NCBI RefSeq assembly: GCF_005239125.1
Contig: NZ_SZYE01000009.1
Location: 1-43,871, forward strand
DNA length: 43,871 nt
From: Cellulomonas hominis
Lineage (GTDB): Bacteria > Actinomycetota > Actinomycetes > Actinomycetales > Cellulomonadaceae
Direction of reading: 5' to 3'
Every line of letters starts with the position of its first letter. The first letter of the stretch is position 1. Position numbers and translations under genes: made by a program. Below, in pieces: positions 32,916-40,705 of this stretch. Under the pieces are notes generated by a model that saw nothing but the letters and a program-made list of their open reading frames with translations, searched no databases and was not told the DNA's origin.

Positions 32916-34214
32916 CTAACGTCGCCAGTCGGGGGAGCTCGAAGCGCTGCGTTCCCAGCCGGGGTCTTGTGGCGGGGGAGCGTTTGGTGGTTGCGTTCCT
33001 GCGTAGTACCAGTGGTCGGCGGGTTCGTTGAGGGCGGCGACGCCGAGGATGAGTCCGCTCGGGGTGCGGCGCCAGGCGTGCCAGGACTGCCCGTCGTGGG
33101 CGACAGTCATCTGGATGCCGTGGTCCTCGGGGAGTCCCTTCCTTGCGAAGTCGCCGAGGATGTCGAGAAGGTCCGCCCTGTAGCGGCCTCGGTTGCTGTG
33201 ATGTCCCATGTGGCAGGTCGCGAGCCAGCGTAGGGACTCGCGGGTCTCCTTCATCTCGCGCTGGTCGAGCTGACGGCCGTTGAGGTCGTGGCCGGCGACG
33301 CCGGCGAAGCGTCGCAGGCGTTGGGCGGCGAGAGCTGGCTGGGCGCGGCGCCGGTCTCGCTTCGCGCGGTAGACGCGCACGGCCTCGAAGGTCTCCTGGC
33401 GGGTGCGGGTCTCGGCGAGGGTGCGGATGGTGTCGTGGTCTTTGGTCAGGTCGTGCGCGGTCCGCAGGTCTGGGCCGAGGGCGGCGAGCGTCAGCACTCG
33501 CGTCTTGAGCGGCGCTGGGTTCCCGAAGATCGGCTTGCGCAGGAACTTGATGAGGGCCTCGTAGGACATGTACAGCGCCAGGAGCCAGACGAAGGGCAGC
33601 ACGCCGAGGGGCAGCCAGATGGACAGGGCGAGTCCGAGCAGCATCTGGCGTGCGTCGAGTGTGTTCCAGTTTGCGGCGAGCTGGCGGGCGGTCAGGAGGA
33701 TGAGTGCGATGCCGAGGAGGGCGTTGATGGCGAGCAGGGGCTTGTGTGCTGTCTTGTGGCGCTGGTCGCGTTCGGCGAGGGCGAGCAGGCAGGCGAGAGC
33801 GACGAGTCCCAGCTGAAGCGCGACTTCGGCCGGGTAAGAGAACGTGTACAGGTTCATCGCGTACTGGAGGAACACCGATGCGGCGACTGCTTGCCGTGCC
33901 GCGGTGAGGAAGTAGCGGTCGGTCTTCGCGGCGTCCAGTGGCGCGAAGACCGTGCCGAGTGCCGTGACGACGAACCAGACGATGGTGTCCTTGGTGAGCC
34001 CGGAGTTCCAGAGCCCAAGACGCGATGCCCCAGCGACGAGGGCGGTCACCCAGGCGGCGAGCGCGATGACCGGGACGACGATCACCCGCATCCCGCGGGG
34101 CACCTCGCTTCGCAGTAGCGCCTTGCGGGCGCTCGGGGTGGCGAGGACGACGACCGCACATGCGGCGAGGAGTGTGAGGATCGCCCACTCGCGTGAGTTC
34201 AGCACCTCGGTCAC
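32916..34214 (-). CDS. Multi-pass membrane protein with cytoplasmic C-terminal domain
   Basis: 432 residues. About seven to eight hydrophobic segments in residues 1-230 (for example WAILTLLAACAVVVLATP, VIVVPVIALAAWVTALVAG, LALSIWLPLGVLPFVWLLALYM), then a soluble ~200-residue part with basic helices (AKRDRRRAQPALAAQRLRRF) and a beta-rich end (HGIQMTVAHDGQSWHAWRRTPSGLILGVAAL). I recognise no family. GTG at 34214 follows the stop of the upstream gene by 4 bp, so they form an operon. An Abi-alpha-like partner and island location suggest a membrane effector of defence, which is inference. Confidence 0.7.
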   Translation of the reverse strand: MTEVLNSREWAILTLLAACAVVVLATPSARKALLRSEVPRGMRVIVVPVIALAAWVTALVAGASRLGLWNSGLTKDTIVWFVVTALGTVFAPLDAAKTDRYFLTAARQAVAASVFLQYAMNLYTFSYPAEVALQLGLVALACLLALAERDQRHKTAHKPLLAINALLGIALILLTARQLAANWNTLDARQMLLGLALSIWLPLGVLPFVWLLALYMSYEALIKFLRKPIFGNPAPLKTRVLTLAALGPDLRTAHDLTKDHDTIRTLAETRTRQETFEAVRVYRAKRDRRRAQPALAAQRLRRFAGVAGHDLNGRQLDQREMKETRESLRWLATCHMGHHSNRGRYRADLLDILGDFARKGLPEDHGIQMTVAHDGQSWHAWRRTPSGLILGVAALNEPADHWYYAGTQPPNAPPPQDPGWERSASSSPDWRR

Positions 34215-34218
34215 CGGG

Positions 34219-34917
34219 TCAGTGCGGTGGCTCGGTGATGAAGGCGAGGAGCTCGGCTCCGAGGGGGCGGGTGCGCGCGGACAGGATGCCGTCGCCGGTC
34301 ATGGTCGTGCGCAGCGCGATTGAAGACAGGCCCTCGCGGTCGAGGTCGCCGACGACTCGGTCCAGGAGGGTGGTGTCTTGGGCGAGGTCGGGGTAGGCGA
34401 TCTCGATGACGGCGTGCTGGCTTCCGGCGTACAGGCGCGGCGGTTCGAGGCCGGCGTTCGTGAACCAGGCGACTGGGTCGCCGAACAGCTTCAGCAGCTT
34501 GATGTGGGTGGGGGTCAACGCTGCGAGGATGTCCATGAGGACGGCGTGGCGGTCGGCCTCGAGGTCCGGGGAGATCGTCGCGTTGAGCACGGCGTTGCGA
34601 AGCGCCTCGATCTTGAGGGGGCTGGCTGTCTCGACGGCTGCGCGGGTCGCTGGCCCGATCGTGTCGAGAAAGCCGGGTCGGTCGGACAGCTCTTCGAGCG
34701 CGAGGCCGTGGCGGTTGAGCGCGTCGGTGATGTCTTCGGCCCAGCGCTGCATGCGGGCCGTCCTGCCGCGAGTCACGGCGAGGTTGAGGAGTTCCACCGC
34801 GGCGCCGCCGACGACGGGAATCGCGGAGAGCGCGGCTCGTGCGAGCGCTTCGGTGAGTTCGCGCGTGAGCCCCGGGGCGTCCGGTGCCGGGATGGTGACT
34901 TCGGGGCTGTCGGCCAT
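34219..34917 (-). CDS. Abi-alpha/DUF4393-like soluble protein
   Basis: 232 residues. Order of elements: a hydrophobic helix LARAALSAIPVVGGAAVELLNLAV, then RMQRWAEDITDAL, FLDTIGPATRAAVETASPLKIEALRNAVLNA, and DRHAVLMDILAALTPTHIKLLKLFGDP. Abi-alpha (DUF4393) proteins share this order of helix, W-x-R/D helices and an L-x-x-L-(T/S)-P late helix. The match is at the level of pattern only, so the family call is tentative. ATG at 34917. Coupled to the membrane protein downstream (4-bp gap). Confidence 0.55.
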   Translation of the reverse strand: MADSPEVTIPAPDAPGLTRELTEALARAALSAIPVVGGAAVELLNLAVTRGRTARMQRWAEDITDALNRHGLALEELSDRPGFLDTIGPATRAAVETASPLKIEALRNAVLNATISPDLEADRHAVLMDILAALTPTHIKLLKLFGDPVAWFTNAGLEPPRLYAGSQHAVIEIAYPDLAQDTTLLDRVVGDLDREGLSSIALRTTMTGDGILSARTRPLGAELLAFITEPPH

Positions 34918-35058
34918 GGGATCAGGGAACCACGGCCCTCCGACAGGGTGAGGTCGGCGTCGGGGGTGCTCCGCGTGCTGACTCGCAGCATCGTGCGTGG
35001 CCACGGAGGCCGCCGAATCGGCGGGCCACACGCGATGCCAGACCTGCCGCAGTGGTCG

Positions 35059-35634
35059 CTAGTTGCGCTTTCGGGCCAGCGCCATGCCGGCGAACACACC
35101 GACCGCGGCAGTGATGAGCACGCTGCTCATCGCGCGCGCTGGGGCGACGCGCGCGTGGGTGCGGTCCTGTGCCGCAAGGACGGCGAGCAGGGCATCGTGC
35201 CGCTCGACCGCGTCGCGTTCGAGGTCCTTCGCAGCGCGACTCTCCAAGACGTGCATCCTCAGGTCGGTCGCGAGCGTTGCGAGGAAGGCCAGGAGGGTGG
35301 CCATCATCAGCCCGCCGAGGAACGGGTCGTCTGATGACGGGTGTTCGACGGCGTAGCCCAGCATGAGCGTGAGCAGCGCCCCGCATACGGTCAGGACCGC
35401 CCCGGCGATCAACCGGGTGACGCGCAGCCACGCGAGGGGCGCTGGGAAGAAGAGACTGGTGAGGATGGCTGCGGCTACGAGGCATCCGGCGATTGCGCCT
35501 GACCGCTGCCACACGTCCTGGACGACTGTTGTCAGCAGTACCGCCATGGCGAGGATCGCCACAGCGCAGAGCACGAGCAGCCAGAGGCGAAGCCGGTCGA
35601 GTCCAGAGCGTGTCGGAGGTGGTGTGGGTGTCAC
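35059..35634 (-). CDS. Hypothetical membrane protein
   Basis: 191 residues with four membrane segments (LWLLVLCAVAILAMAVLLTTVV, AGCLVAAAILTSLFF, LIAGAVLTVCGALLTLMLGY, LGGLMMATLLAFLATLATD), a charged helix RMHVLESRAAKDLERDAVERHDALLAVLAAQDRTH, and a fifth segment MSSVLITAAVGVFAGMAL at the very end. GTG at 35634. No family recognised. 141 bp upstream of the Abi-alpha-like gene, so the three may form one transcript. Confidence 0.65.
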   Translation of the reverse strand: MTPTPPPTRSGLDRLRLWLLVLCAVAILAMAVLLTTVVQDVWQRSGAIAGCLVAAAILTSLFFPAPLAWLRVTRLIAGAVLTVCGALLTLMLGYAVEHPSSDDPFLGGLMMATLLAFLATLATDLRMHVLESRAAKDLERDAVERHDALLAVLAAQDRTHARVAPARAMSSVLITAAVGVFAGMALARKRN

Positions 35635-35747
35635 GGCCGCAGTCTGTCGTTCGTGCGTGCCGTCTTGACCCGGAAGCGGGTGCGCTCACCCGTTCGGCGA
35701 CGGGGCGGGCGGTCAGGGGGGTCTTGTCTGGCGATCGATGCTTGGGT

Positions 35748-35933
35748 ATGACTCGAGCGGGGTCAGGGGGTGTGGTGGGTTCCAGATCTGAGGTGGAGGC
35801 GCTGCTCGCGCCGTTCGCTGACGCCGGGTTCCCTTCGGGGTCGCGGTTCGTTGACGTCCCGCCGGACGTCGCGGCTCGCGTGCTGGATGCGGTAGACCCT
35901 GGTTCCTGCGGGCGGAACCGGGGTCGATCGTGA
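35748..35933 (+). CDS. Possible small hypothetical protein
   Basis: 61 residues from ATG 35748, with a protein-like core SEVEALLAPFADAGFPSGSRFVDVPPDVAARVLDAV and a short Gly/Arg tail. No clear ribosome-binding site and no family recognised. Could be chance. Apart from this, 35635-36075 shows nothing I can support. Confidence 0.3.
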   Translation: MTRAGSGGVVGSRSEVEALLAPFADAGFPSGSRFVDVPPDVAARVLDAVDPGSCGRNRGRS

Positions 35934-36075
35934 AGCCGACCGTGGCGCACCGCAGCCGCACTGCGTCGTCGGCGCCGGCGGTCACGGCGGGCACAGGGTC
36001 GGTGCCGACGGACAGCGAGTCCGGGGAGGAAGAGCCGCGCCGGGGTGGGACGTCCGTTCGCGGACAAGTCAGGCC

Positions 36076-37530
36076 TTAGCAGTCGTTCTCGTGCCCGAGC
36101 TCCCGGTCGTCGGCGACGGCTGCGTTCGCCTGTGCGGCCCGGTGCTCGCGATCAACACGGAGCACGTACCGGGCGGTCACGGTCAGTCCGATCGCGGTGG
36201 CGGCCGGCAGCCCCAGGACGAGCCACACGGCCGCCAGCACGGTGGCGATGGCGAGGACGGCTTGGACCGCGGGCCGCGTGCCTGATGCGTCGATCTCGGC
36301 GAGCGCGGTCACGATCGGACCGAGAAGAAGAGCGGCCGCGGCCCACACCGGCAGCGCCCACCACCGAAACCAACCGCGCCGCACGCGGATGCCTGCGCGC
36401 GTGAGTCGTCGCAGCCGGACCGCCCACTCAAGCGTGGCGACGACGCACCACGCGAGGGAGCCCAGCGTGACGGTGGCTGCGAGCATGAGGGCCGACGCCT
36501 GTGCGTAGGCGGTGGCGCCGACCGACGCGAAGACAGCGAGGGCGGCCATGGTGACCAGTGCTGACGCTGACGCGACCGCAGCGACTCGCTCGCTGCGCCG
36601 GACCGAGCGCACACGCACCCATCGCGCGGCGCGCCACGCGGCCCAAAGCAGCGCTGCCACGAACGCGGCCCACGCGACAACTCGCGGGGCGCCCGTCTCG
36701 AAGTCGATCCCGTCGAGCCTTGAGAGCTGTGCCTGCTGCCAGCGCGTGTACATGGGGGAGTTGACGATGCGCAGCAGGACGACGGGCACTGCGAGCACGG
36801 CGAGGCTTGCGACCCAGAAGCGCACGGGCTTGCGCAGCACCGCCTGCAGGCGGCGAACGGAGGCGACGACCGGCACGAAGACGCCTGCCATGGTGGCGAT
36901 CGCGGTGGCGAGCCCGAACACGGCGAGCATGCTGGTGGCGCCCGACCCGGACAGCGGGTCGGCCAGCAACGGGATGACGACGAGGGCTCCGATCGACGCG
37001 ACCGCGGTGAGCCGGCCGATCGCCTGGTTCCCCTCGCTGACCAGGAAGCGGGCGCGGGGTGCCAGCCAGCGCACGGCCCGGATCGTGCGCAGGGCGGTGG
37101 TGACCGCACCGGCGAGGTGCCACATCCGGACGCGCCAGCGAAGCGGCCGCACGCGAGCGAAGTAGCGCAGATGACGGTCGACGGCCGCGTCCAGCTGAGC
37201 GTCACGCTCCTGGGCGATCTCGACCTCGAGCTCCTCCGTACGTGGCACGTTGAGCACCGCGCACATGAGGTCGAGGTCGTCCGGCCGCTCGGGCGCCGGC
37301 AAGGCGGGAGCCCGGTTCGAGCGGCGGAGCTCAGCGACCGCCGAGGCCTCGCCCGTGGAGTAGTCGCCCTCGGCGATCCCGAGCGAGCGCTCCGCCACCC
37401 GCGCCGCCTCGGCCAGCACGGCATCCCACGTGGGCGACGTGTGCAGGACGACCGTCGCGTAGATGAGGAACGCCCCGTACAGCAGGAGGCTCAGGCCGGC
37501 GATCCAGATCACGACCTCGACCATGAACAC
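36076..37530 (-). CDS. Large multi-pass membrane protein of unknown family
   Basis: 484 residues. One N-terminal membrane segment (VVIWIAGLSLLLYGAFLIYATVVL), a ~110-residue soluble part with acidic helices (ELEVEIAQERDAQLDAAVDRH), then about nine further segments and a charged C-terminus (DREHRAAQANAAVADDRELGHE). GTG at 37530 chosen because AGGGAG lies 9 bases upstream; ATG 37524 is an alternative. No family recognised. It is the island gene next to the excisionase-like remnant. Confidence 0.7.
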   Translation of the reverse strand: MFMVEVVIWIAGLSLLLYGAFLIYATVVLHTSPTWDAVLAEAARVAERSLGIAEGDYSTGEASAVAELRRSNRAPALPAPERPDDLDLMCAVLNVPRTEELEVEIAQERDAQLDAAVDRHLRYFARVRPLRWRVRMWHLAGAVTTALRTIRAVRWLAPRARFLVSEGNQAIGRLTAVASIGALVVIPLLADPLSGSGATSMLAVFGLATAIATMAGVFVPVVASVRRLQAVLRKPVRFWVASLAVLAVPVVLLRIVNSPMYTRWQQAQLSRLDGIDFETGAPRVVAWAAFVAALLWAAWRAARWVRVRSVRRSERVAAVASASALVTMAALAVFASVGATAYAQASALMLAATVTLGSLAWCVVATLEWAVRLRRLTRAGIRVRRGWFRWWALPVWAAAALLLGPIVTALAEIDASGTRPAVQAVLAIATVLAAVWLVLGLPAATAIGLTVTARYVLRVDREHRAAQANAAVADDRELGHENDC

Positions 37531-38238
37531 GGTGCATCGCTCCCTTCGCACCCGCCCCTGGGCTGCCGTCTGCGAACCGGGGACAGTAGATCGTCACCCG
37601 CCTCATCGGCGTTCGCGGGCCTGATCTGCGGGAAGCGAGCGCCGCGGTGCAGGCGGGTTCGAGCGCGCTCAACGAGCCGATGGCCGACGCCCGGCACGCG
37701 GTGAACCGCCTCGAGCTGAGGCCCGACACGAAACTCGCGAGCTTCAGCGCGGGCCCGACCAGGCTCGGCGGCGCACACCGTGGTCGTCGACGTCCAGGAG
37801 AGCCGCCTGCGGACGGCGCTGGGCCGGGCGTCCCGGTCGGCGCTGCCCGCCATGGACGATGGGTCGTCATCGCGCGACCCGGCGGCCAGGGCGTCGTCGT
37901 CGGTTCCGGCGTACCGCGGGAGGTCCGGGTCGGCGGCCGCGGCGGCGGGTGCCGGCTCGCCCGCGGTGGCCGCCCGTCGGGGTGCCACGGGCGCCGGGGT
38001 CGCCTGCAGGGGGGTGGCCGTGGCGACGGCGTCGACGAAGTCGAGCACCCGCTCCCGGCGCCAGTACAGCCGCGCCGTGCGGCCCTCCGAGAGCCGGAAC
38101 GCGGCCGGGAAATCCGGGCGGGCGATCAGCGAGCGGGGGGGCTCGGATCCCGACTCGGAACGCCAGGGCGACGTGCTCGACCGTCCAGATCGGGTCGGCC
38201 AGGTCCACCGGGGGCAGGGGCGTGGTGCGCGTGTGCAT
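37509..38238 (-). pseudogene. Excisionase/AlpA-like HTH gene, frame-shifted in a C7 tract
   Basis: Minus strand from ATG 38238: DPIWTVEHVALAFRVGIRAP, then a C7 run (plus-strand G at 38135-38141) after which the frame is wrong. With one C removed the reading continues RSLIARPDFPAAFRLSEGRTARLYWRRERVLDFVDAVA, the usual form of small MerR/AlpA-type HTH proteins next to integrases, which act as excision factors or regulators. Past ~37990 the frame stays open but looks low-complexity, so the true end is unclear. Either a real lesion or a sequencing slip. It sits 50-70 bp from the TGCCAC pair and glnA end. Confidence 0.65.
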
Positions 38239-38288
38239 GCCGGGCACGGTTGGGAGCCGGGACATCGCGGCAATTGGCGCACGCGGTT

Positions 38289-38306
38289 GTGGCAGAAAAA
38301 GTGGCA
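38289..38306 (-). repeat. Fourth TGCCAC-N6-TGCCAC pair
   Basis: Minus-strand TGCCAC at 38306-38301 and 38294-38289, starts 12 bp apart with a T-rich spacer, the same spacing as in leader blocks 1-3. The rest of the block is not conserved. It abuts the glnA terminator and lies upstream of the excisionase-like ATG. Candidate arm-type recombinase site. Confidence 0.6.
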
Positions 38307-38337
38307 GCCCCGCCACCACGAGGGTGACGGGGCTGCC
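38303..38337 (-). terminator. glnA terminator
   Basis: About 15-bp GC-rich stem with one mismatch and a 4-base loop, 48 bp beyond the glnA stop, followed in transcript direction by five T within the TGCCAC spacer. Compensatory arm changes relative to the 1162 copy support the structure. Confidence 0.85.
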
Positions 38338-38403
38338 GTTCGTGCAGGTCAGGCGCTCAAGGGAGCAGCCTCGAACCCTGACGCTTACACGTCGTAGTAG
38401 AGC
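38303..38403 (-). repeat. Proximal copy of the glnA 3' end and terminator
   Basis: Matches 1162-1262 at 96 of 101 positions. Contains the final glnA codons (38385-38403) and the terminator. Upstream of 38403 the glnA body begins and similarity ends, which puts the crossover within or near the 18 identical bases 38386-38403. Confidence 0.8.
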
Positions 38404-39809
38404 TCGAACTCGTGCGGGTGCGGGCGCAGCCGGATCGGGTCGATCTCCGCGGACCGCTTGTAGTCGATCCAGGTCTGGATCAGGTCCGGGGTGAACACGT
38501 TGCCGGCGGTCAGCCAGTCGTGGTCGGCCTCGAGGTTGTCGAGCACCTCGCCGAGCGAGCCCGGGACCTGCTGGATGAGCGCGTGCTCCTCCGGGGGCAG
38601 CTCGTACAGGTCCTTGTCGACCGGCTCCGGCGGCTCGATCCGGTTCTGGATGCCGTCGAGGCCCGCCATCAGCATGGCCGCGAAGCACAGGTACGGGTTC
38701 GACGACGGGTCCGGCACGCGGAACTCGATGCGCTTGGCCTTCGGGTTCGAGCCGGTCACCGGGATGCGGATGCACGCGGAGCGGTTGCGGGCCGAGTACA
38801 CCAGGTTGACCGGGGCCTCGAAGCCCGGGACGAGGCGGTGGTAGGAGTTCACCGTCGGGTTGGTGAACGCCAGCAGCGCCGGCGCGTGCTTCAGCAGGCC
38901 GCCGATGTACCAGCGGGCGAGGTCGGACAGGCCGCCGTAGCCCTTCTCGTCGAAGAACAGCGGCTTGCCGTCCTTCCACAGGGACTGGTGCACGTGCATG
39001 CCCGAGCCGTTGTCGCCGAACAGCGGCTTCGGCATGAAGGTCGCGGTGCGGCCGTCGGCGTGCGCGACGTTCTTCACGACGTACTTGAACAGCTGCACCT
39101 TGTCGGCCGACTTGGCGAGCGTGTCGAAGCGGTAGTTGATCTCCGCCTGGCCGGCGGTGCCGACCTCGTGGTGCGCCCGCTCGACCTTGAGGCCGAGGGC
39201 GTCCAGCTGGAGCGAGATCTTGTCGCGCAGGTCGGCGAAGTGGTCGACCGGCGGGACGGGGAAGTAGCCGCCCTTGTAGGGGGTCTTGTGGCCGAGGTTG
39301 CCACCCTCCTCGACGCGGCCCGTGTTCCAGGCGGCCTCGATGGAGTCGATCGAGTAGAACGCCGCGTTCTGCTTCGTCTCGAAGCGCACGTCGTCGAAGA
39401 TGTAGAACTCGGCCTCGGGGGCGAAGAACGCCGTGTCCGCGATGCCGGTCGAGCGCAGGTACGCCTCGGCCTTGGCGGCGACCTGGCGGGGGTCGCGGGT
39501 GTAGGGCTCGTCGGTGTACGGGTCGACGATGTGGAAGTTCAGGCAGAGGGTCTTCTCCGTGCGGAACGGGTCGACGAACGCCGTCGTCACGTCCGGGAGC
39601 AGCTTCATGTCCGACTCGTTGATCGCCTGGAAGCCGCGGATCGACGACCCGTCGAACATCTGGCCCTCGACGAAGAAGTTCTCGTCCACGGTCGCGGCCG
39701 GCACGTTGAAGTGCTGCATCACGCCGGGCAGGTCGCAGAACCGGACGTCGACGAACTTGACGTCCTCGTTCTTGATGAAGGCCAGGACTTCCTCTGGCGT
39801 GCTGAACAT
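38385..39809 (-). CDS. glnA: Glutamine synthetase type I
   Basis: 474 residues, full length for GSI-beta. N-terminal beta-grasp with [18 protein letters not shown], active-site strands [12 protein letters not shown] and [17 protein letters not shown], the ATP/ammonia loop [45 protein letters not shown], and the adenylylation loop [10 protein letters not shown] with its Tyr. It makes glutamine from glutamate, ammonia and ATP. ATG 39809 has GAGGA upstream. A GlnR double box lies 60-95 bp before the start. Its last codons are the proposed island insertion site, and the C-terminus ELYYDV is intact. Confidence 0.98.
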   Translation of the reverse strand: MFSTPEEVLAFIKNEDVKFVDVRFCDLPGVMQHFNVPAATVDENFFVEGQMFDGSSIRGFQAINESDMKLLPDVTTAFVDPFRTEKTLCLNFHIVDPYTDEPYTRDPRQVAAKAEAYLRSTGIADTAFFAPEAEFYIFDDVRFETKQNAAFYSIDSIEAAWNTGRVEEGGNLGHKTPYKGGYFPVPPVDHFADLRDKISLQLDALGLKVERAHHEVGTAGQAEINYRFDTLAKSADKVQLFKYVVKNVAHADGRTATFMPKPLFGDNGSGMHVHQSLWKDGKPLFFDEKGYGGLSDLARWYIGGLLKHAPALLAFTNPTVNSYHRLVPGFEAPVNLVYSARNRSACIRIPVTGSNPKAKRIEFRVPDPSSNPYLCFAAMLMAGLDGIQNRIEPPEPVDKDLYELPPEEHALIQQVPGSLGEVLDNLEADHDWLTAGNVFTPDLIQTWIDYKRSAEIDPIRLRPHPHEFELYYDV

Positions 39810-39867
39810 CCGCTGCTCCTCGGGTTGACGTGCCCTCACCGGGCTCCGACGAGGCTAGGGGTGCCCA

Positions 39868-39905
39868 GTTTCCCGCCGGTGTACCGATTGTTTCCGCCGT
39901 GTTAC
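39868..39905 (-). promoter_or_regulatory. GlnR double box of glnA
   Basis: Minus strand reads GTAAC-N6-GAAAC-N6-TACAC-N6-GAAAC from 39905 to 39868, the a1-b1-a2-b2 order with 22-bp box spacing known for GlnR in Streptomyces and mycobacteria. It lies 60-95 bp before the glnA ATG, so activation under nitrogen limitation is expected. Confidence 0.85.
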
Positions 39906-39980
39906 GTCACCCCCGATCCGTGTTGCGGGCACGTGACGTCCCCGGTCCGGGGCCGCACGACGGGCGGTTACCGTTGACGC

Positions 39981-40475
39981 ATGGTCGATCGCGAGGACGT
40001 CGGTTCGTGGCTCGAGGGGCCGCCCGTGGGGGACGGGAACGCGCCGAGCGGCTCCCGGCTGGGTCTGCCCGCCACGGGCAGCGGGTCGCTCGCGCCGCTG
40101 GGCCGCCGGCTGATCGCGCTGCTGATCGACTGGTTCGCCTGCCTCGCGATCGCGAACGTCTTCCTGCCCGCCGACGCGCAGCAGCTCGGGACGCTGGCGG
40201 TCTTCGCCGTCGAGAACGTGCTGCTCGTCGGGACGGTCGGCGGCACGCTCGGGCACCGGCTGCTCGGCATCCGCGTGCGGCGGGTGCGGCCGCCGGCCCT
40301 CGTGGCCCGGCCCGACGCGCGCCCCGCCGACGCGGGCCCGGACGCGCCGCCGAACCTGCTCCTGGCCCTCGTGCGCACGGTGCTGCTCTGCCTGGTCATC
40401 CCCGCGGTGGTCTGGGACGCCGACGGCCGCGGCCTGCACGACCGCTCCGCGGGCACCGCGATCGTCCGCCGCTGA
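39981..40475 (+). CDS. RDD-family membrane protein
   Basis: 164 residues. After a ~40-residue soluble start, LAPLGRRLIALLIDWFACLAIANVFL carries the R..D part of the RDD signature in membrane segment 1; LGHRLLGIRVRRV follows segment 2, and DADGRGLHDRSAGTAIVRR ends the protein with the D-R-x-A-G-T signature. Short single-domain RDD proteins of actinobacteria sit next to glnA. Role unproven, possibly ion or small-molecule transport. ATG 39981, divergent from glnA across 171 bp that hold the GlnR box. Confidence 0.88.
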   Translation: MVDREDVGSWLEGPPVGDGNAPSGSRLGLPATGSGSLAPLGRRLIALLIDWFACLAIANVFLPADAQQLGTLAVFAVENVLLVGTVGGTLGHRLLGIRVRRVRPPALVARPDARPADAGPDAPPNLLLALVRTVLLCLVIPAVVWDADGRGLHDRSAGTAIVRR

Positions 40476-40544
40476 CCGGCAGCGCGACCGCTCCACGCCA
40501 CTGCCCGCCACGCCGCGCCCCTGCCCACGCCTCCGGGCGGCGTT

Positions 40545-40610
40545 CGCCGAGATGGCAGCTCTCGGCTGTCCCGATACGCCGGCGCACAGCCGAGAGCTGC
40601 CATCTCGGCG
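40545..40610. repeat. 25-bp perfect inverted repeat between convergent genes
   Basis: Arms 40545-40569 and 40586-40610 are exact reverse complements with a 16-base spacer. It lies 70 bp past the RDD stop, on the way to the DUF4191 stop. It could end RDD transcription, but it is longer and less GC-pure than other hairpins here and may be one copy of a dispersed palindromic element. Confidence 0.9.
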
Positions 40611-40658
40611 AGGCGGGCGTGGGTGGGCGTGGGCGGGGGCGCCGCAGGAGAAGCAGGA

Positions 40659-40691
40659 CGCGCCCGCACCCCCGGACGGGGTGCGGGCGCG
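40659..40691 (-). terminator. DUF4191 gene terminator
   Basis: Perfect 14-bp GC-rich stem (40659-40672 with 40678-40691), 5-base loop, 15 bp past the DUF4191 stop. Confidence 0.85.
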
Positions 40692-40705
40692 TGCGTGCGT
40701 GCGGG

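Noticed and set aside
37117-37704. Plus-strand ORF overlapping the start of the large membrane protein
   Set aside because: Arg/Gly-rich antisense frame of a well-formed membrane protein gene.
1262-38385. Tyrosine or serine integrase for the island
   Set aside because: No reading frame shows a phage-integrase or resolvase catalytic pattern. The only recombinase is the IS3 transposase.
40545-40610. Terminal repeats of a tiny insertion sequence
   Set aside because: Only 16 bp separate the arms and no target duplication is visible.
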